From Vibrio atypicus (GTDB lineage: Bacteria > Pseudomonadota > Gammaproteobacteria > Enterobacterales > Vibrionaceae), in NCBI RefSeq assembly GCF_009811315.1, contig NZ_BLID01000010.1, forward strand, positions 21,031 to 85,030: DNA of 64,000 bases, given 5' to 3'. The notes under the pieces were generated by a model that worked only from the letters and a program-made list of their open reading frames with translations, was not told the origin of the DNA and did no database searches. Each line of letters begins with the position of its first letter. Position 1 is the stretch's first letter. Below are positions 7,705 through 18,799 of the stretch, piece after piece. The translations under genes were made by a program, and so were the position numbers.

Positions 7705-10287
7705 GTGAAAGCATTACCTGAAAAAGAAAAGCATAAGCACACGCCCATGATGCAGCAGTACCTCAAGCTAAAAGCTGAGAACCCAGATATCTTGCTGTTT
7801 TACCGCATGGGAGATTTCTATGAGCTTTTCTACGATGATGCCAAACGTGCCTCTCAATTGCTCGATATCTCTTTAACCAAACGTGGCGCATCTGCAGGTG
7901 AACCAATCCCTATGGCGGGTGTACCATTTCATGCGGTTGAAGGTTATCTGGCCAAATTAGTTCAGCTTGGTGAGTCCGTCGCTATCTGTGAACAAATCGG
8001 CGATCCTGCGACCAGTAAAGGTCCCGTTGAGCGTGCCGTTGTACGCATCGTAACGCCAGGTACCGTAACAGATGAAGCACTACTCTCTGAACGCATCGAT
8101 AACTTGATTGCGGCGATCTACTACGAAAATGGCAAATTTGGTTATGCGACACTTGATGTCACGTCGGGCCGATTCCAGCTCATGGAGCCAGAAACAGAAG
8201 AAGCGATGGCTGCTGAATTACAACGCACCGCCCCTCGTGAACTTCTGTTTTCGGAAGATTTCGAGCCTGTTCATTTGATGTCTTCACGCAACGGCAATCG
8301 CCGTCGTCCAGTGTGGGAATTTGAACTGGATACCGCCAAGCAGCAACTCAACCAACAGTTTGGCACACGCGACTTGGTCGGTTTTGGCGTCGAGAAAGCT
8401 AAGCTCGGCCTTTGCGCGGCAGGTTGTTTGATTCAATATGTAAAAGACACTCAACGTACAGCGCTACCACATATTCGCTCGCTCACGTTTGATCGCCAAG
8501 ATCACTCAGTCATTCTTGATGCGGCCACCCGCCGTAACTTGGAGATCACCCAAAACCTCGCTGGCGGCACAGACAACACCTTAGCGGAAGTACTCGACCA
8601 TACGTCAACGGCTATGGGTAGCCGAATGCTAAAACGTTGGCTGCACCAGCCAATGCGCGACATTGATACCCTCAACCATCGACTCGATGCCATTGCCGAA
8701 TTGAAAGACAATGCGCTATTTACTGACCTGCATCCCGTTCTTAAGCAAGTCGGTGATATTGAACGTATCTTAGCTCGCCTTGCCCTTCGTAGCGCAAGAC
8801 CACGTGATATGGCGCGCCTACGATTCGCGATGCAGCAACTCCCAGAACTCGCAGAAGTCATGAGCAGCGTCGCTCATCCATATTTAACGAAACTCGCTCA
8901 ATTCACTGCGCCGATGGATGAGGTGTGTGAGCTTCTAGAAAGAGCTATTAAAGAGAACCCGCCAGTGGTCATTCGCGATGGTGGTGTTATCGCAGAAGGT
9001 TACAACGAAGAGCTCGACGAATGGCGTAAATTGGCAGACGGGGCAACCGAGTATCTAGAGAAGATGGAGCAAGATGAACGTGAACGTCACGGCATCGACT
9101 CGCTCAAAGTGGGTTACAACAATGTGCATGGCTTCTTTATTCAAGTAAGCCGTGGCCAAAGTCATTTAGTTCCTCCTCACTATGTACGCCGTCAAACGTT
9201 GAAAAACGCAGAACGCTACATCATTCCAGAGTTGAAAGAGCACGAAGACAAGGTACTCAACTCCAAATCGAAAGCACTAGCGCTTGAAAAGCAGCTTTGG
9301 GAAGCACTATTTGACTTGTTGATGCCGCACCTAGAGCAGATGCAAAATCTCGCTTCGGCACTGTCGCAAATAGATGTATTGCAGAACTTAGCAGAGCGAG
9401 CAGATAACTTAGACTATTGTCGACCAAGTTTGACCAAAGAAGCTGGCATTCATATTCAGTCTGGCCGTCACCCCGTGGTTGAGCAGGTCATGGATGAACC
9501 CTTTATCGCCAACCCGATTGAACTAAACCCGCAACGTAAAATGTTGATCATTACCGGTCCAAACATGGGTGGTAAGTCGACCTACATGCGTCAAACTGCA
9601 CTGATTGCGTTAATGGCACATATTGGTTCGTATGTACCTGCTGAGTCTGCGCAAATAGGCTCTATTGATCGCATCTTTACCCGTATCGGCGCGTCTGATG
9701 ATCTCGCCTCCGGTCGCTCAACCTTCATGGTCGAGATGACTGAAACGGCTAATATTCTACATAACGCGACAGCAAATAGCTTAGTCTTGATGGATGAGAT
9801 TGGTCGCGGCACCAGTACTTACGATGGTCTATCATTGGCTTGGGCAAGTGCTGAGTGGTTAGCGAAAGAATTAGGTTCAATGACCCTGTTTGCTACTCAC
9901 TACTTCGAGCTAACTGAGCTACCAAACCAGATCCCTCATTTAGCCAATGTCCATCTTGATGCAGTCGAGCATGGTGACAGCATTGCCTTTATGCACGCCG
10001 TCCAAGAAGGAGCGGCAAGCAAATCTTATGGTCTTGCTGTGGCTGGCCTTGCTGGCGTGCCAAAGAGTGTCATTAAAAATGCGCGCGCCAAACTGTCTCA
10101 GCTTGAGTTGCTAAGCCAAAACGACAATGCAACACCTACAAGCAGTTCAGCGGTCGATATCGCGAATCAATTGAGCTTAATTCCAGAACCAAGCGAAGTT
10201 GAGGAAGCATTAGCCAACATCGACCCCGATGATTTAACGCCGCGTCAAGCATTAGAAGAGTTGTACCGCTTGAAAAAACTTCTCTAG
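7705..10287 (+). CDS. mutS: DNA mismatch repair protein MutS
   Basis: Recognises base mismatches and small loops and, with MutL, starts methyl-directed repair. The 860 residues contain the mismatch-reading Phe-X-Glu (FYE, residues 38-40 in [15 protein letters not shown]), connector and lever domains, the clamp, and an ABC-type ATPase with Walker [10 protein letters not shown] beginning at residue 618, signature [10 protein letters not shown] and DEIGRGTS. The C-terminus ends in the conserved [19 protein letters not shown], the dimer/tetramer segment. The start used is GTG at 7705, which has no good Shine-Dalgarno; the conserved [13 protein letters not shown] follows eleven residues later, so a nearby alternative start cannot be excluded. 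Confidence 0.98.
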   Translation: MKALPEKEKHKHTPMMQQYLKLKAENPDILLFYRMGDFYELFYDDAKRASQLLDISLTKRGASAGEPIPMAGVPFHAVEGYLAKLVQLGESVAICEQIGDPATSKGPVERAVVRIVTPGTVTDEALLSERIDNLIAAIYYENGKFGYATLDVTSGRFQLMEPETEEAMAAELQRTAPRELLFSEDFEPVHLMSSRNGNRRRPVWEFELDTAKQQLNQQFGTRDLVGFGVEKAKLGLCAAGCLIQYVKDTQRTALPHIRSLTFDRQDHSVILDAATRRNLEITQNLAGGTDNTLAEVLDHTSTAMGSRMLKRWLHQPMRDIDTLNHRLDAIAELKDNALFTDLHPVLKQVGDIERILARLALRSARPRDMARLRFAMQQLPELAEVMSSVAHPYLTKLAQFTAPMDEVCELLERAIKENPPVVIRDGGVIAEGYNEELDEWRKLADGATEYLEKMEQDERERHGIDSLKVGYNNVHGFFIQVSRGQSHLVPPHYVRRQTLKNAERYIIPELKEHEDKVLNSKSKALALEKQLWEALFDLLMPHLEQMQNLASALSQIDVLQNLAERADNLDYCRPSLTKEAGIHIQSGRHPVVEQVMDEPFIANPIELNPQRKMLIITGPNMGGKSTYMRQTALIALMAHIGSYVPAESAQIGSIDRIFTRIGASDDLASGRSTFMVEMTETANILHNATANSLVLMDEIGRGTSTYDGLSLAWASAEWLAKELGSMTLFATHYFELTELPNQIPHLANVHLDAVEHGDSIAFMHAVQEGAASKSYGLAVAGLAGVPKSVIKNARAKLSQLELLSQNDNATPTSSSAVDIANQLSLIPEPSEVEEALANIDPDDLTPRQALEELYRLKKLL

Positions 10288-10304
10288 ACTTCTTGCTACT
10301 ACTA

Positions 10305-10336
10305 ACAAAAACGGCAGCCGATTGGCTGCCGTTTTT
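10305..10336. terminator. Bidirectional terminator, mutS / lptG
   Basis: A 12-bp stem (AAAACGGCAGCC 10307-10318, complement 10323-10334) lies between the convergent mutS and lptG genes, with A-runs on the left and T-runs on the right, so it can end transcripts from both strands. Confidence 0.93.
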
Positions 10337-10358
10337 CATAGTACAACGTGTATTATTC

Positions 10359-11429
10359 TCAGAGCTTTCTTCTCAACAACATGACCGCAATTGATAAGAA
10401 CACAATACTTGGCATCACAGCGCCAAAGGCTGGTGGTATACCATAAACCAGAGCCAGCGGACCAAAGAACTCACTCGAGATATAAAAGGTAAATCCAGCA
10501 ACCACACCAGACAAAATTCTTGCCCCCATGCTGACACTACGCAGCGGACCAAAAACAAATGACAGGGCTAATAACATCATCACTGCAATTGAAAACGGCT
10601 GAGTCACTTTACGCCACAAAGCCAATTCATAACGTGAAGAGTCTTGCTCAGATTCGTTTAAGTAGGTCACATAGTCATACAAGCCACTGACAGCTAATTC
10701 TTCAGGCTTGACCTTCACAACTTCTAGCTTGTCTGGAACCAAAGATGTGGACCAATGATATTCTTCCACCGTTGATTTAGCTAATTCCACTTTATCGGCC
10801 ATATCGGTAATTTGCGCATCATGCATTAACCATTGATTGTCACCTTGGTAATCTACCGTTGGAGCGAAAATCACTTGGAACAACTGCTTGTTATCATCAA
10901 AGCGCCACACTTTTAAGCCATATAAAGAGTCATTTTCCACTTTGGAGATAAAGATAAAGTCATTAGCATCCCGCGCCCAGACACCACTCCTAACCGACAC
11001 AATTTGACCACCTGATAGAGAGAAAGAACGCAGTTCACGCGCCATTTTTTGTGCTGGCGGAGCCCCCCACTCACCCAAAGCCATAATCACTAGCATCAAG
11101 GGGATGGCGGTTTTTAGCACAGAAGTACCGATATCTAACTTTGAGTAACCCGACGCTTGCATGACCACCAATTCAGAGCTTGAAGCCAACATGCCCAAGC
11201 CAATCAAAGCGCCAAGCAATACGGACATTGCAAAGAACATTTCGATATCACGCGGGACGCCCAGCATAACAAAGTAAAAGGCATTGAGGAGGTCATAACT
11301 CCCCTTACCTACACTACGAAGTTGCTCAACGAAACGTATCACCCCGGAAAGACCCACTAAGGTTGCCAAAACCATAGCCGTTGTCGCGATAATAGTGCGA
11401 CCAATATAGAGATCTAAAATCTTAAACAC
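10359..11429 (-). CDS. lptG: LPS export ABC transporter permease LptG
   Basis: Inner-membrane half of the LptFG permease that, with LptB2 and LptC, extracts lipopolysaccharide from the inner membrane for transport to the cell surface. The 356 residues show the YjgP/YjgQ pattern: three membrane segments before about residue 120, a periplasmic beta-jellyroll domain (about 130-270), and three membrane segments at the C-terminus. It starts with GTG at 11427-11429, 3 bp after lptF stops, so the pair is translationally linked. Ends at a terminator shared with mutS. Confidence 0.97.
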   Translation of the reverse strand: MFKILDLYIGRTIIATTAMVLATLVGLSGVIRFVEQLRSVGKGSYDLLNAFYFVMLGVPRDIEMFFAMSVLLGALIGLGMLASSSELVVMQASGYSKLDIGTSVLKTAIPLMLVIMALGEWGAPPAQKMARELRSFSLSGGQIVSVRSGVWARDANDFIFISKVENDSLYGLKVWRFDDNKQLFQVIFAPTVDYQGDNQWLMHDAQITDMADKVELAKSTVEEYHWSTSLVPDKLEVVKVKPEELAVSGLYDYVTYLNESEQDSSRYELALWRKVTQPFSIAVMMLLALSFVFGPLRSVSMGARILSGVVAGFTFYISSEFFGPLALVYGIPPAFGAVMPSIVFLSIAVMLLRRKL

Positions 11430-11432
11430 GGT

Positions 11433-12533
11433 TTACGCCACCTTACGCTGTTTAAATTTGTCTTTCATTCTGCGTACAGGAACGCTGTCTATTACATTAA
11501 CCGTAATGGCTGCGACTAAAAGCGCGAAATTGACGGGCCACATACCTACAATGGTGGGAATATCCCCATCTTCAATCGCAGATTTCATCGTTGTTACGGT
11601 AATGAAATAGACGAAATAGGTCAGAATGGCTGGCCCCATCTTAGCAAAGCGCCCTTGACGAGGATTCACCGCGGATAAAGGAACAACCAACATAGTAAGC
11701 AGAGGAATACAAATAAACAGAGAAATTCGCCATTGCAATTCGGCTTGCGCCCATAGATCGGGATCATCAATCAACTCTAGCGTTGGGATTGCACCCCAGC
11801 TGCGCTTTCTCGCCTCAACTTCACGCTCACCAATCACACCACTGTATTGTTCAAATTCAGTGACCATGTAATCGAGTCGGGTTGGAATACCTTCGTATCG
11901 GGTGCCATCTTGCATAACGATCATTTGGCGACCATCTTTGGTTTCTTTCACTTTGCCTGAATCGGAGAACATTACACTCGGTAAAATACTGTCACGCGCA
12001 CTTAACTGAGCAACAAAGACATTGTTCAACTTTTTGTCTTTGATTTCGTCAATGAACACCACAGAAGAGCCGTCAGGTGTACGTTGGAACTGGCCAGCTT
12101 TTAACAGATCAACGCTATTTTCAGCTGCTACTTGCTCGGTAAGCTGCGCTTCTTTTTCTAATGCCCACGGTGCTAGGTAAAGTGAGTTAAATGCTGCAAT
12201 TACAGTCGTAATCAATGCCAATGACATCGCGGCACGAATCAGAGGTTTACTTCCCATCCCTGTCGCATTCATGACGGTAATTTCACTTTCGCTGTATAAT
12301 CGACCAAAGGTAAGCAAAATACCGATATACAAACTCATCGGCAGCATCAACAACCCCATTTTAGGAATGTTCAAACCAACAATGGATAAAATTAGGCGAG
12401 CGGGAATATCACCATCAGTTGCATCTCCTAGCACCTTGATAAAAGTCTGACTAATAAAGACCAGTAAAAGTACCGAAAAGATGGCTAATTGGCTCTTGAG
12501 TGTCTCGCGGATCAAATATCTAACAATAATCAC
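11433..12533 (-). CDS. lptF: LPS export ABC transporter permease LptF
   Basis: Partner permease of LptG in the seven-protein LPS bridge. The N-terminus MIIVRYLIRETLKSQLAIF and the 366-residue length match the family, with six predicted membrane segments, the periplasmic jellyroll in the middle (about residues 130-265) and the conserved region NPRQGRFAKMGPAIL near residue 290. The start is GTG (12531-12533) without a strong Shine-Dalgarno. It is divergent from pepA across 191 bp, the same arrangement as in E. coli. Confidence 0.97.
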   Translation of the reverse strand: MIIVRYLIRETLKSQLAIFSVLLLVFISQTFIKVLGDATDGDIPARLILSIVGLNIPKMGLLMLPMSLYIGILLTFGRLYSESEITVMNATGMGSKPLIRAAMSLALITTVIAAFNSLYLAPWALEKEAQLTEQVAAENSVDLLKAGQFQRTPDGSSVVFIDEIKDKKLNNVFVAQLSARDSILPSVMFSDSGKVKETKDGRQMIVMQDGTRYEGIPTRLDYMVTEFEQYSGVIGEREVEARKRSWGAIPTLELIDDPDLWAQAELQWRISLFICIPLLTMLVVPLSAVNPRQGRFAKMGPAILTYFVYFITVTTMKSAIEDGDIPTIVGMWPVNFALLVAAITVNVIDSVPVRRMKDKFKQRKVA

Positions 12534-12724
12534 GCTGAAATTACCTATACAAAACTTGTTTTTTTAATTGAATCACTATAATTTCCCGTTGAACCTTTTA
12601 TTTTTTAAATTTTTGGCTAACTGTTAACGCGCTTATTTAAGGATAGTTCCGACTAAGGAATCAACAAGTAAGACGACATTATCTAACATTTAGTTCTATT
12701 TGTCTTCAGGATGTAGGAGTACGC

Positions 12725-14245
12725 ATGGAGTTCAGTGTAAAGAGTGGTAGCCCAGAGAAGCAACGTAGCGCATGTATCGTTGTAGGTGTGTTTGAACCAC
12801 GCCGTCTTTCTCCAGTAGCTGAGCAGCTCGATAAAATCAGCGATGGCTATATTAGTTCACTACTTCGCCGTGGTGACCTAGAAGGTAAACCAGGGCAGAT
12901 GCTACTGCTTCATCAAGTACCAGGTGTCCTTTCAGAGCGAGTTCTACTCGTAGGTTGTGGTAAAGAGCGCGAGCTAGGCGAACGTCAATACAAAGAAATT
13001 ATTCAAAAGACGATCAACACGCTAAACGAAACCGGCTCGATGGAAGCAGTATGTTTCCTTACAGAACTGCACGTTAAAGGTCGCGATACGTACTGGAAAG
13101 TGCGCCAGGCGGTTGAAGCGACTAAAGATGGTCTATACACCTTTGATCAGTTCAAGAGCGTAAAACCAGAAACGCGTCGCCCACTACGTAAGCTAGTATT
13201 TAACGTACCAACACGTCGTGAGTTAAACCTAGGCGAAAAAGCAATCGCACACGGTTTAGCTATCGCGTCTGGTGTGAAAGCGTCAAAAGATCTTGGCAAC
13301 ATGCCACCAAACATTGCAAACCCAGCTTACCTAGCTTCTCAAGCTCGTCGCCTAGCGGATGATTACGAGACGGTAACAACCAAGATCATTGGTGAGCAAG
13401 AGATGGAAAAACTGGGCATGACCTCTTACCTAGCGGTAGGTCGTGGCTCTAAGAATGAATCTATGATGTCAATCATGGAGTACAAGGGCAATCCAGATCC
13501 AGAAGCAAAACCAATCGTGCTTGTCGGCAAAGGCCTTACTTTCGATTCAGGCGGTATTTCTATCAAGCCAAGCGAAGGCATGGATGAGATGAAGTACGAC
13601 ATGTGTGGTGCAGCGTCTGTATTCGGTACAATGAAAGCACTAGCGAAGCTAAACTTACCACTAAACGTTGTTGGTGTTCTTGCGGGCTGTGAAAACATGC
13701 CAGGCAGCAACGCTTACCGTCCTGGTGATATCCTAACAACTATGTCGGGCCAAACTGTTGAAGTATTAAATACTGATGCTGAAGGTCGTTTAGTTCTTTG
13801 TGATGCTTTGACTTACGTTGAACGCTTCGAACCAGAGTGTGTCGTTGACGTCGCAACTCTAACAGGCGCTTGTATCATGGCTCTTGGTCACAACATCAGT
13901 GCGGTTATCTCTAACCATAACCCGCTATCTCATGAGCTAGTTAATGCTTCTGAGCAAGCGAGCGACCGTGCATGGCGTCTACCAATGGCTGACGAGTACC
14001 ACGAGCAGCTGAAGAGCCAATTTGCGGATATGGCTAACATCGGTGGTCGTCCTGCGGGCACTATCACTGCGGGTTGTTTCCTATCGAAGTTCGCGAAGAA
14101 ATACCACTGGGCGCACCTTGATATCGCAGGTACTGCGTGGAAGTCAGGTGCAGCGAAAGGTTCGACCGGTCGCCCAGTCTCAATGCTTGTCCAATTCTTA
14201 CTTAATCGAAGTGGCCAAGAGACTGAGGAACAAACCTCGAAATAA
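12725..14245 (+). CDS. pepA: Leucyl aminopeptidase PepA
   Basis: Cytosolic hexameric M17 aminopeptidase; in E. coli it also binds DNA as a co-regulator of carAB and as an accessory factor in Xer recombination at cer. The 506-residue protein has an N-terminal macro-like domain and a C-terminal catalytic domain with the two-metal motif NTDAEGRL at 349-356, [16 protein letters not shown] around 270 and the [14 protein letters not shown] region near 440. A GTAGGAG Shine-Dalgarno precedes the ATG. It starts the pepA-holC-valS run, though a strong terminator follows it directly. Confidence 0.98.
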   Translation: MEFSVKSGSPEKQRSACIVVGVFEPRRLSPVAEQLDKISDGYISSLLRRGDLEGKPGQMLLLHQVPGVLSERVLLVGCGKERELGERQYKEIIQKTINTLNETGSMEAVCFLTELHVKGRDTYWKVRQAVEATKDGLYTFDQFKSVKPETRRPLRKLVFNVPTRRELNLGEKAIAHGLAIASGVKASKDLGNMPPNIANPAYLASQARRLADDYETVTTKIIGEQEMEKLGMTSYLAVGRGSKNESMMSIMEYKGNPDPEAKPIVLVGKGLTFDSGGISIKPSEGMDEMKYDMCGAASVFGTMKALAKLNLPLNVVGVLAGCENMPGSNAYRPGDILTTMSGQTVEVLNTDAEGRLVLCDALTYVERFEPECVVDVATLTGACIMALGHNISAVISNHNPLSHELVNASEQASDRAWRLPMADEYHEQLKSQFADMANIGGRPAGTITAGCFLSKFAKKYHWAHLDIAGTAWKSGAAKGSTGRPVSMLVQFLLNRSGQETEEQTSK

Positions 14246-14247
14246 TG

Positions 14248-14271
14248 AAAAGGGCCGAAAGGCCCTTTTTT
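14248..14271 (+). terminator. Terminator after pepA
   Basis: Compact hairpin AAAGGGCC-GAAA-GGCCCTTTTTT directly after the pepA stop, with a stable GNRA tetraloop and a U tract. It implies that holC-valS needs readthrough or its own promoter in 14272-14310. Confidence 0.93.
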
Positions 14272-14310
14272 AATTGCGCTGATTTATCTTTATCAAGCGG
14301 GGGATGATTT

Positions 14311-14760
14311 ATGGCTAACGCTACGTTTTACCTTATTGCAGATAACTCACCTCAAGCGACAGAGGATGGGTTTGGTGAATACGTGCTTTTTCTTGCTCAG
14401 CATTTTGCTAAACAAGGCGCTAAAGTCTATCTCAATTGTAATGATAAACCACACGCAGAGCAGCTCGCTGAACGATTTTGGCAAGTCGACCCCACTCAAT
14501 TTATCGCTCATAATTTAGTCGGTGAAGGCCCAAAATACGCAACCAATATCGAGATCGGTTATCAAGCGGTCAAACCCACTTGGAACAGGCAATTGGTAAT
14601 AAATTTGGCTGAAAATGAGACAACCTTTGCGAACAAGTTTGCAGAGGTGGTAGACTTCGTCCCTTGCGAAGAAAAAGCCAAGCAACTGGCGCGAGAAAGA
14701 TATAAAATCTACCGTCAAGCTGGCTATCAGCTACAAACGATCGAGATCGCGCACAGCTAA
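14311..14760 (+). CDS. holC: DNA polymerase III subunit chi
   Basis: Clamp-loader accessory protein that, with psi (HolD), links the replisome to SSB on the lagging strand. The 149 residues align with E. coli chi over most of the length: ANATFYLIADN at the start, HNLVGEGPKYA in the middle, and the diagnostic VVDFVPCEEKAKQLARERYKIYRQAGY near the C-terminus. It lies between pepA and valS exactly as in E. coli. Start ATG follows GGGGGATG, a strong Shine-Dalgarno. Confidence 0.96.
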   Translation: MANATFYLIADNSPQATEDGFGEYVLFLAQHFAKQGAKVYLNCNDKPHAEQLAERFWQVDPTQFIAHNLVGEGPKYATNIEIGYQAVKPTWNRQLVINLAENETTFANKFAEVVDFVPCEEKAKQLARERYKIYRQAGYQLQTIEIAHS

Positions 14761-14871
14761 CAGCAACAAAATATGCAACCGGTCAATCCTTATAGTTAAG
14801 CTCTCCATTTAGAGAGTTCACTTATAAAGATTGACTACGATTACCATCAACGTATCCAGTAAATGAGTACT

Positions 14872-17745
14872 ATGGAAAAGACATATAACCCAACTTCAAT
14901 TGAACAAGCTTTATACCAAGCTTGGGAAGAGAAAGGCTACTTCAAGCCACACGGTGACACGACTAAAGAAGCTTACAGCATCATGATCCCGCCACCGAAC
15001 GTCACTGGTAGCCTACACATGGGCCACGCGTTCCAAGATACGATCATGGATACTCTAATCCGTGCTGAACGCATGAAGGGTAAAAACACTCTTTGGCAAG
15101 TCGGTACTGACCACGCCGGTATCGCTACTCAGATGGTTGTAGAGCGTAAGATCGCTGCAGAAGAAGGTAAAACTAAGCACGATTACGGTCGTGATGCTTT
15201 CATCGACAAAATCTGGGAGTGGAAAAACGAGTCTGGCGGCACAATCACTAAACAGCTTCGTCGCCTTGGCGCATCTGTTGACTGGGATCGTGAACGCTTC
15301 ACGATGGATGACGGTCTGTCTAATGCCGTTCAAGAGGTATTCGTTCGTCTATACGAAGAAGACCTAATCTACCGCGGTAAGCGTCTAGTAAACTGGGATC
15401 CTAAACTGCACACTGCAATTTCTGATCTTGAAGTTGAAAACAAAGACAAAAAAGGCCACATGTGGCACTTCCGCTACCCGCTAGCAAACGGCGTGAAGAC
15501 AGCAGAAGGTAAAGACTACATTGTTGTTGCGACGACTCGTCCTGAGACAATGCTTGGTGATACTGGTGTTGCTGTAAACCCAGAAGATCCACGCTACAAA
15601 GATCTTATCGGTAAAGAGATCCTACTTCCTATCGTTAACCGTCTGATCCCTATCGTAGGCGATGAGCACGCAGATATGGAAAAAGGCACAGGTTGTGTGA
15701 AGATCACGCCTGCGCACGATTTCAATGACTACGAAGTTGGTAAGCGTAACAACCTACCAATGATCAACATCCTAACCTTCAACGCAGACATCCGTGATGC
15801 AGCTGAAGTCTTCACCACTAACGGCGAAGCTAGCGATGTTTACTCAACTGAACTACCTGCTAAGTACCACGGCATGGAGCGTTTTGCTGCACGTAAAGCT
15901 ATCGTTGCGGAATTTGAAGAGCTTGGCCTTCTTGACGAGATTAAAGATCACGACCTAACAGTTCCTTACGGCGACCGTGGTGGCGTGGTTATCGAACCAA
16001 TGCTCACTGACCAATGGTACGTACGCGCTGCACCTCTTGCTGAGCCTGCTGTTAAAGCGGTTGAAGATGGCGAGATCCAGTTCGTGCCTAAGCAGTACGA
16101 AAACATGTACTTCTCTTGGATGCGTGACATTCAAGACTGGTGTATCTCTCGTCAGCTTTGGTGGGGTCACCGTATCCCAGCATGGTACGACAACGATGGC
16201 AACGTATACGTAGGCCGTACCGAAGAAGAAGTACGTGCAAACAACAACCTTGCACCAGTTGTGGTTCTTCGCCAAGACGACGACGTACTCGATACATGGT
16301 TCTCTTCTGCACTATGGACATTCGGTACTCAAGGCTGGCCTGAGCAAACTGAAGATCTGAAGACATTCCACCCTTCAGACGTTCTAGTAACTGGCTTCGA
16401 TATCATCTTCTTCTGGGTTGCGCGTATGATCATGATGACCATGCACTTCAACAAAGATGAAAATGGTAAAGCACAAGTACCATTCAAGACAGTTTACGTA
16501 ACGGGCCTAATCCGTGACGAAAACGGCGACAAGATGTCTAAGTCTAAAGGTAACGTTCTTGACCCTATCGACATGATCGATGGTATCGACCTTGAGTCTC
16601 TAGTAGAAAAGCGTTGTGGCAACATGATGCAGCCTCAGCTAGCGAAGAAGATCGAGAAGAACACACGTAAGACTTTCGAAAACGGCATCGAACCATACGG
16701 TACTGACGCACTGCGTTTCACTCTTGCCGCTATGGCTTCTACTGGCCGTGACATCAACTGGGATATGAAGCGTCTTGAAGGTTACCGTAACTTCTGTAAC
16801 AAGCTATGGAACGCAAGCCGTTACGTACTGATGAACACAGAAGAGCACGATTGTGGCATGTCACTATCAGCTGAAGAACGTGCAAACATGGAATTCTCTC
16901 TAGCAGATAAGTGGATTGAATCTCAGTTTGAACTAGCAGCGAAAGAGTTTAACGCTCACCTAGACAACTATCGTCTAGACATGGCGGCAAACACGCTTTA
17001 CGAATTCATCTGGAACCAATTCTGTGACTGGTACCTCGAACTAACTAAGCCGGTTCTATGGAAAGGCACAGAAGCTCAGCAACAAGCAACTCGCTACATG
17101 CTGATCACGGTACTAGAGAAGACACTACGTCTTGCTCACCCAGTGCTTCCTTACATCACTGAATCTATCTGGCAGAGCGTTAAGCCATTAGTAGACGGTG
17201 TTGAAGGCGACACTATCATGACTCAAGCGCTTCCTCAGTTTAACGAAGATAACTTCAACGCTGAGATCGTAGAAGACATCGAGTGGGTTAAGACTTTCAT
17301 TGCAGCTATCCGTAATCTACGTGCAGAGTACGACATTGCACCTAGCAAAGGTCTAGAAGTAATGATCAAGGTTGCTAACGAGAAAGACGCGGCGCGTATC
17401 GAAGCGAACAAGGTAGTACTTAACTCTCTTGCTAAGCTAGATAGCCTAACAGTTCTTGCTGATGGCGCAGAGACTCCAGCTTGTGCAACTAAGCTAGTCG
17501 GTCAATCTGAACTGATGATCCCAATGGCAGGTCTTATCGATAAAGATGCAGAACTTGCTCGTCTTGATAAAGAAGTGAAGAAAACGCACGGCGAAATCAA
17601 GCGTATCGAAGGTAAGCTAGGTAACGAAGGTTTCGTTGCTAAAGCACCTGAAGCGGTTATCGCCAAAGAGCGTGAGAAACTCGTTGGTTACCAAGAGACA
17701 CTAGCGAAGCTTGAAGAGCAGAAGGCAACCATTGCTGCTCTGTAA
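14872..17745 (+). CDS. valS: Valyl-tRNA synthetase
   Basis: Class Ia synthetase charging tRNA-Val, with a CP1 editing domain that clears Thr-tRNA-Val. HIGH-type motif HMGH at residues 49-52 and KMSKS at 554-558, followed by the anticodon-binding helical domain and the C-terminal coiled coil typical of ValRS (from about residue 885). Two in-frame ATGs exist: 14863 (adds MST) and 14872; I choose 14872, which gives MEKTYNP as in E. coli, though neither has a clear Shine-Dalgarno. About 957 residues, normal length. Terminator at 17765. Confidence 0.98.
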   Translation: MEKTYNPTSIEQALYQAWEEKGYFKPHGDTTKEAYSIMIPPPNVTGSLHMGHAFQDTIMDTLIRAERMKGKNTLWQVGTDHAGIATQMVVERKIAAEEGKTKHDYGRDAFIDKIWEWKNESGGTITKQLRRLGASVDWDRERFTMDDGLSNAVQEVFVRLYEEDLIYRGKRLVNWDPKLHTAISDLEVENKDKKGHMWHFRYPLANGVKTAEGKDYIVVATTRPETMLGDTGVAVNPEDPRYKDLIGKEILLPIVNRLIPIVGDEHADMEKGTGCVKITPAHDFNDYEVGKRNNLPMINILTFNADIRDAAEVFTTNGEASDVYSTELPAKYHGMERFAARKAIVAEFEELGLLDEIKDHDLTVPYGDRGGVVIEPMLTDQWYVRAAPLAEPAVKAVEDGEIQFVPKQYENMYFSWMRDIQDWCISRQLWWGHRIPAWYDNDGNVYVGRTEEEVRANNNLAPVVVLRQDDDVLDTWFSSALWTFGTQGWPEQTEDLKTFHPSDVLVTGFDIIFFWVARMIMMTMHFNKDENGKAQVPFKTVYVTGLIRDENGDKMSKSKGNVLDPIDMIDGIDLESLVEKRCGNMMQPQLAKKIEKNTRKTFENGIEPYGTDALRFTLAAMASTGRDINWDMKRLEGYRNFCNKLWNASRYVLMNTEEHDCGMSLSAEERANMEFSLADKWIESQFELAAKEFNAHLDNYRLDMAANTLYEFIWNQFCDWYLELTKPVLWKGTEAQQQATRYMLITVLEKTLRLAHPVLPYITESIWQSVKPLVDGVEGDTIMTQALPQFNEDNFNAEIVEDIEWVKTFIAAIRNLRAEYDIAPSKGLEVMIKVANEKDAARIEANKVVLNSLAKLDSLTVLADGAETPACATKLVGQSELMIPMAGLIDKDAELARLDKEVKKTHGEIKRIEGKLGNEGFVAKAPEAVIAKEREKLVGYQETLAKLEEQKATIAAL

Positions 17746-17764
17746 TTGAGTTCAAAAAATAAAT

Positions 17765-17790
17765 AAGGCAGCGATTTCGCTGCCTTTTTT
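17765..17790. terminator. Bidirectional terminator, valS / M48 peptidase
   Basis: A 9-bp stem AAGGCAGCG (17765-17773) with its complement at 17778-17786 is followed by TTTTTT on the plus strand; on the minus strand an AT-rich, T-heavy tract follows as well. The gene on the other strand ends at 17807, so it can serve both. Confidence 0.88.
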
Positions 17791-17806
17791 GTTTACTGAA
17801 AAACAA

Positions 17807-18799
17807 TTACTCTCTTGCTGCTTCAATTCGCTGCTCAAAGTCTGGATGTGAATTCAACCACTCGGGGACTTCAACCCACTCTTGTGCCCTGAAGAGTTCG
17901 AACATTTCAGCCATCGATTCACTACTACCGTAAATTGTCAGCATACTCTGTTTAGCGTATTCGTCCGCTTGCAACTCTGCTTCACGAGAGTGACCATTAG
18001 ACAAAAAGAACACACCAAGACCTGCAAGATTATCAATCACACCCGAACTCTCCCCAACCAACAAGGAGACTCCGACAGACAGCAAGCTCGAATGAACCAG
18101 TTTCTTCAACATGTGCTGATGGTGTACATGGCCAACTTCGTGCAAAAGAATGCTATCGAGCTGTTGATCACTTTGCGCAAGCTTGACGAGATCATCGAGC
18201 ACAACAATTTTTCCACCAGGCAGTGCAAACGCATTGGCTCCCATGTCAGAAGAACGAAACTCTACCTCAATGGAATAAGGCAATGGCGACAGCTGCGTGA
18301 GATGCTCCTGTAAGCGCAAACGAATTTGTTGCTGCTGGTTTACAGGTAACTGACTCTTCTCCCAATGTTCATCGAAGCTGTCTAAGACTTTATTTCCTAA
18401 GGCGATAGCCACATAGTCAGGCACCGACTCTGCCACTTTTTGGCTCACCCAAGGTAATAGATAATGATAGCTTCCAATGACAACACAAAGACAAATCAGT
18501 GCAGAGAAAATCCAAGCAAAAACATTGCCTTCGATCTTATCAACCCATCCAGATTTCCTATTTTCCTTCAGCCATTGGCTTATCTGAGGAGATCGTTCAG
18601 CAACGAACATCCAACCATCAGGCAGCTTAAAACGAATCGGAAGCTTGCCAACTGGGACACTTATCTCAATCCAATTAACATCACAACGAATCGTTTCATC
18701 ATCAACAATTAAACTGATAAATCCCGCTTGGGAAGTGTCTAGCTCAGCACTATGACGTACTGAGCTATTGGGAGGAAAAGCTGAACCTTTGATTCGCAT
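17807..18799 (-). CDS. M48 family membrane metallopeptidase
   Basis: A 330-residue putative zinc endopeptidase. The active site is HEVGH at 220-224 with a downstream ExxxD (E275, D279) as third ligand. Before it lie a roughly 90-residue beta-rich N-terminal domain and one membrane segment at about 93-112, so the catalytic domain probably faces the periplasm. M48 relatives (HtpX, LoiP/YcaL, BepA) degrade or process membrane and outer-membrane proteins; the substrate here is unknown. Its ATG overlaps the stop of the upstream DUF898 gene by one base (TAATG), so the two proteins are probably made together. No promoter of its own is visible. Enzyme class is firm, role is not. Confidence 0.9.
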   Translation of the reverse strand: MRIKGSAFPPNSSVRHSAELDTSQAGFISLIVDDETIRCDVNWIEISVPVGKLPIRFKLPDGWMFVAERSPQISQWLKENRKSGWVDKIEGNVFAWIFSALICLCVVIGSYHYLLPWVSQKVAESVPDYVAIALGNKVLDSFDEHWEKSQLPVNQQQQIRLRLQEHLTQLSPLPYSIEVEFRSSDMGANAFALPGGKIVVLDDLVKLAQSDQQLDSILLHEVGHVHHQHMLKKLVHSSLLSVGVSLLVGESSGVIDNLAGLGVFFLSNGHSREAELQADEYAKQSMLTIYGSSESMAEMFELFRAQEWVEVPEWLNSHPDFEQRIEAARE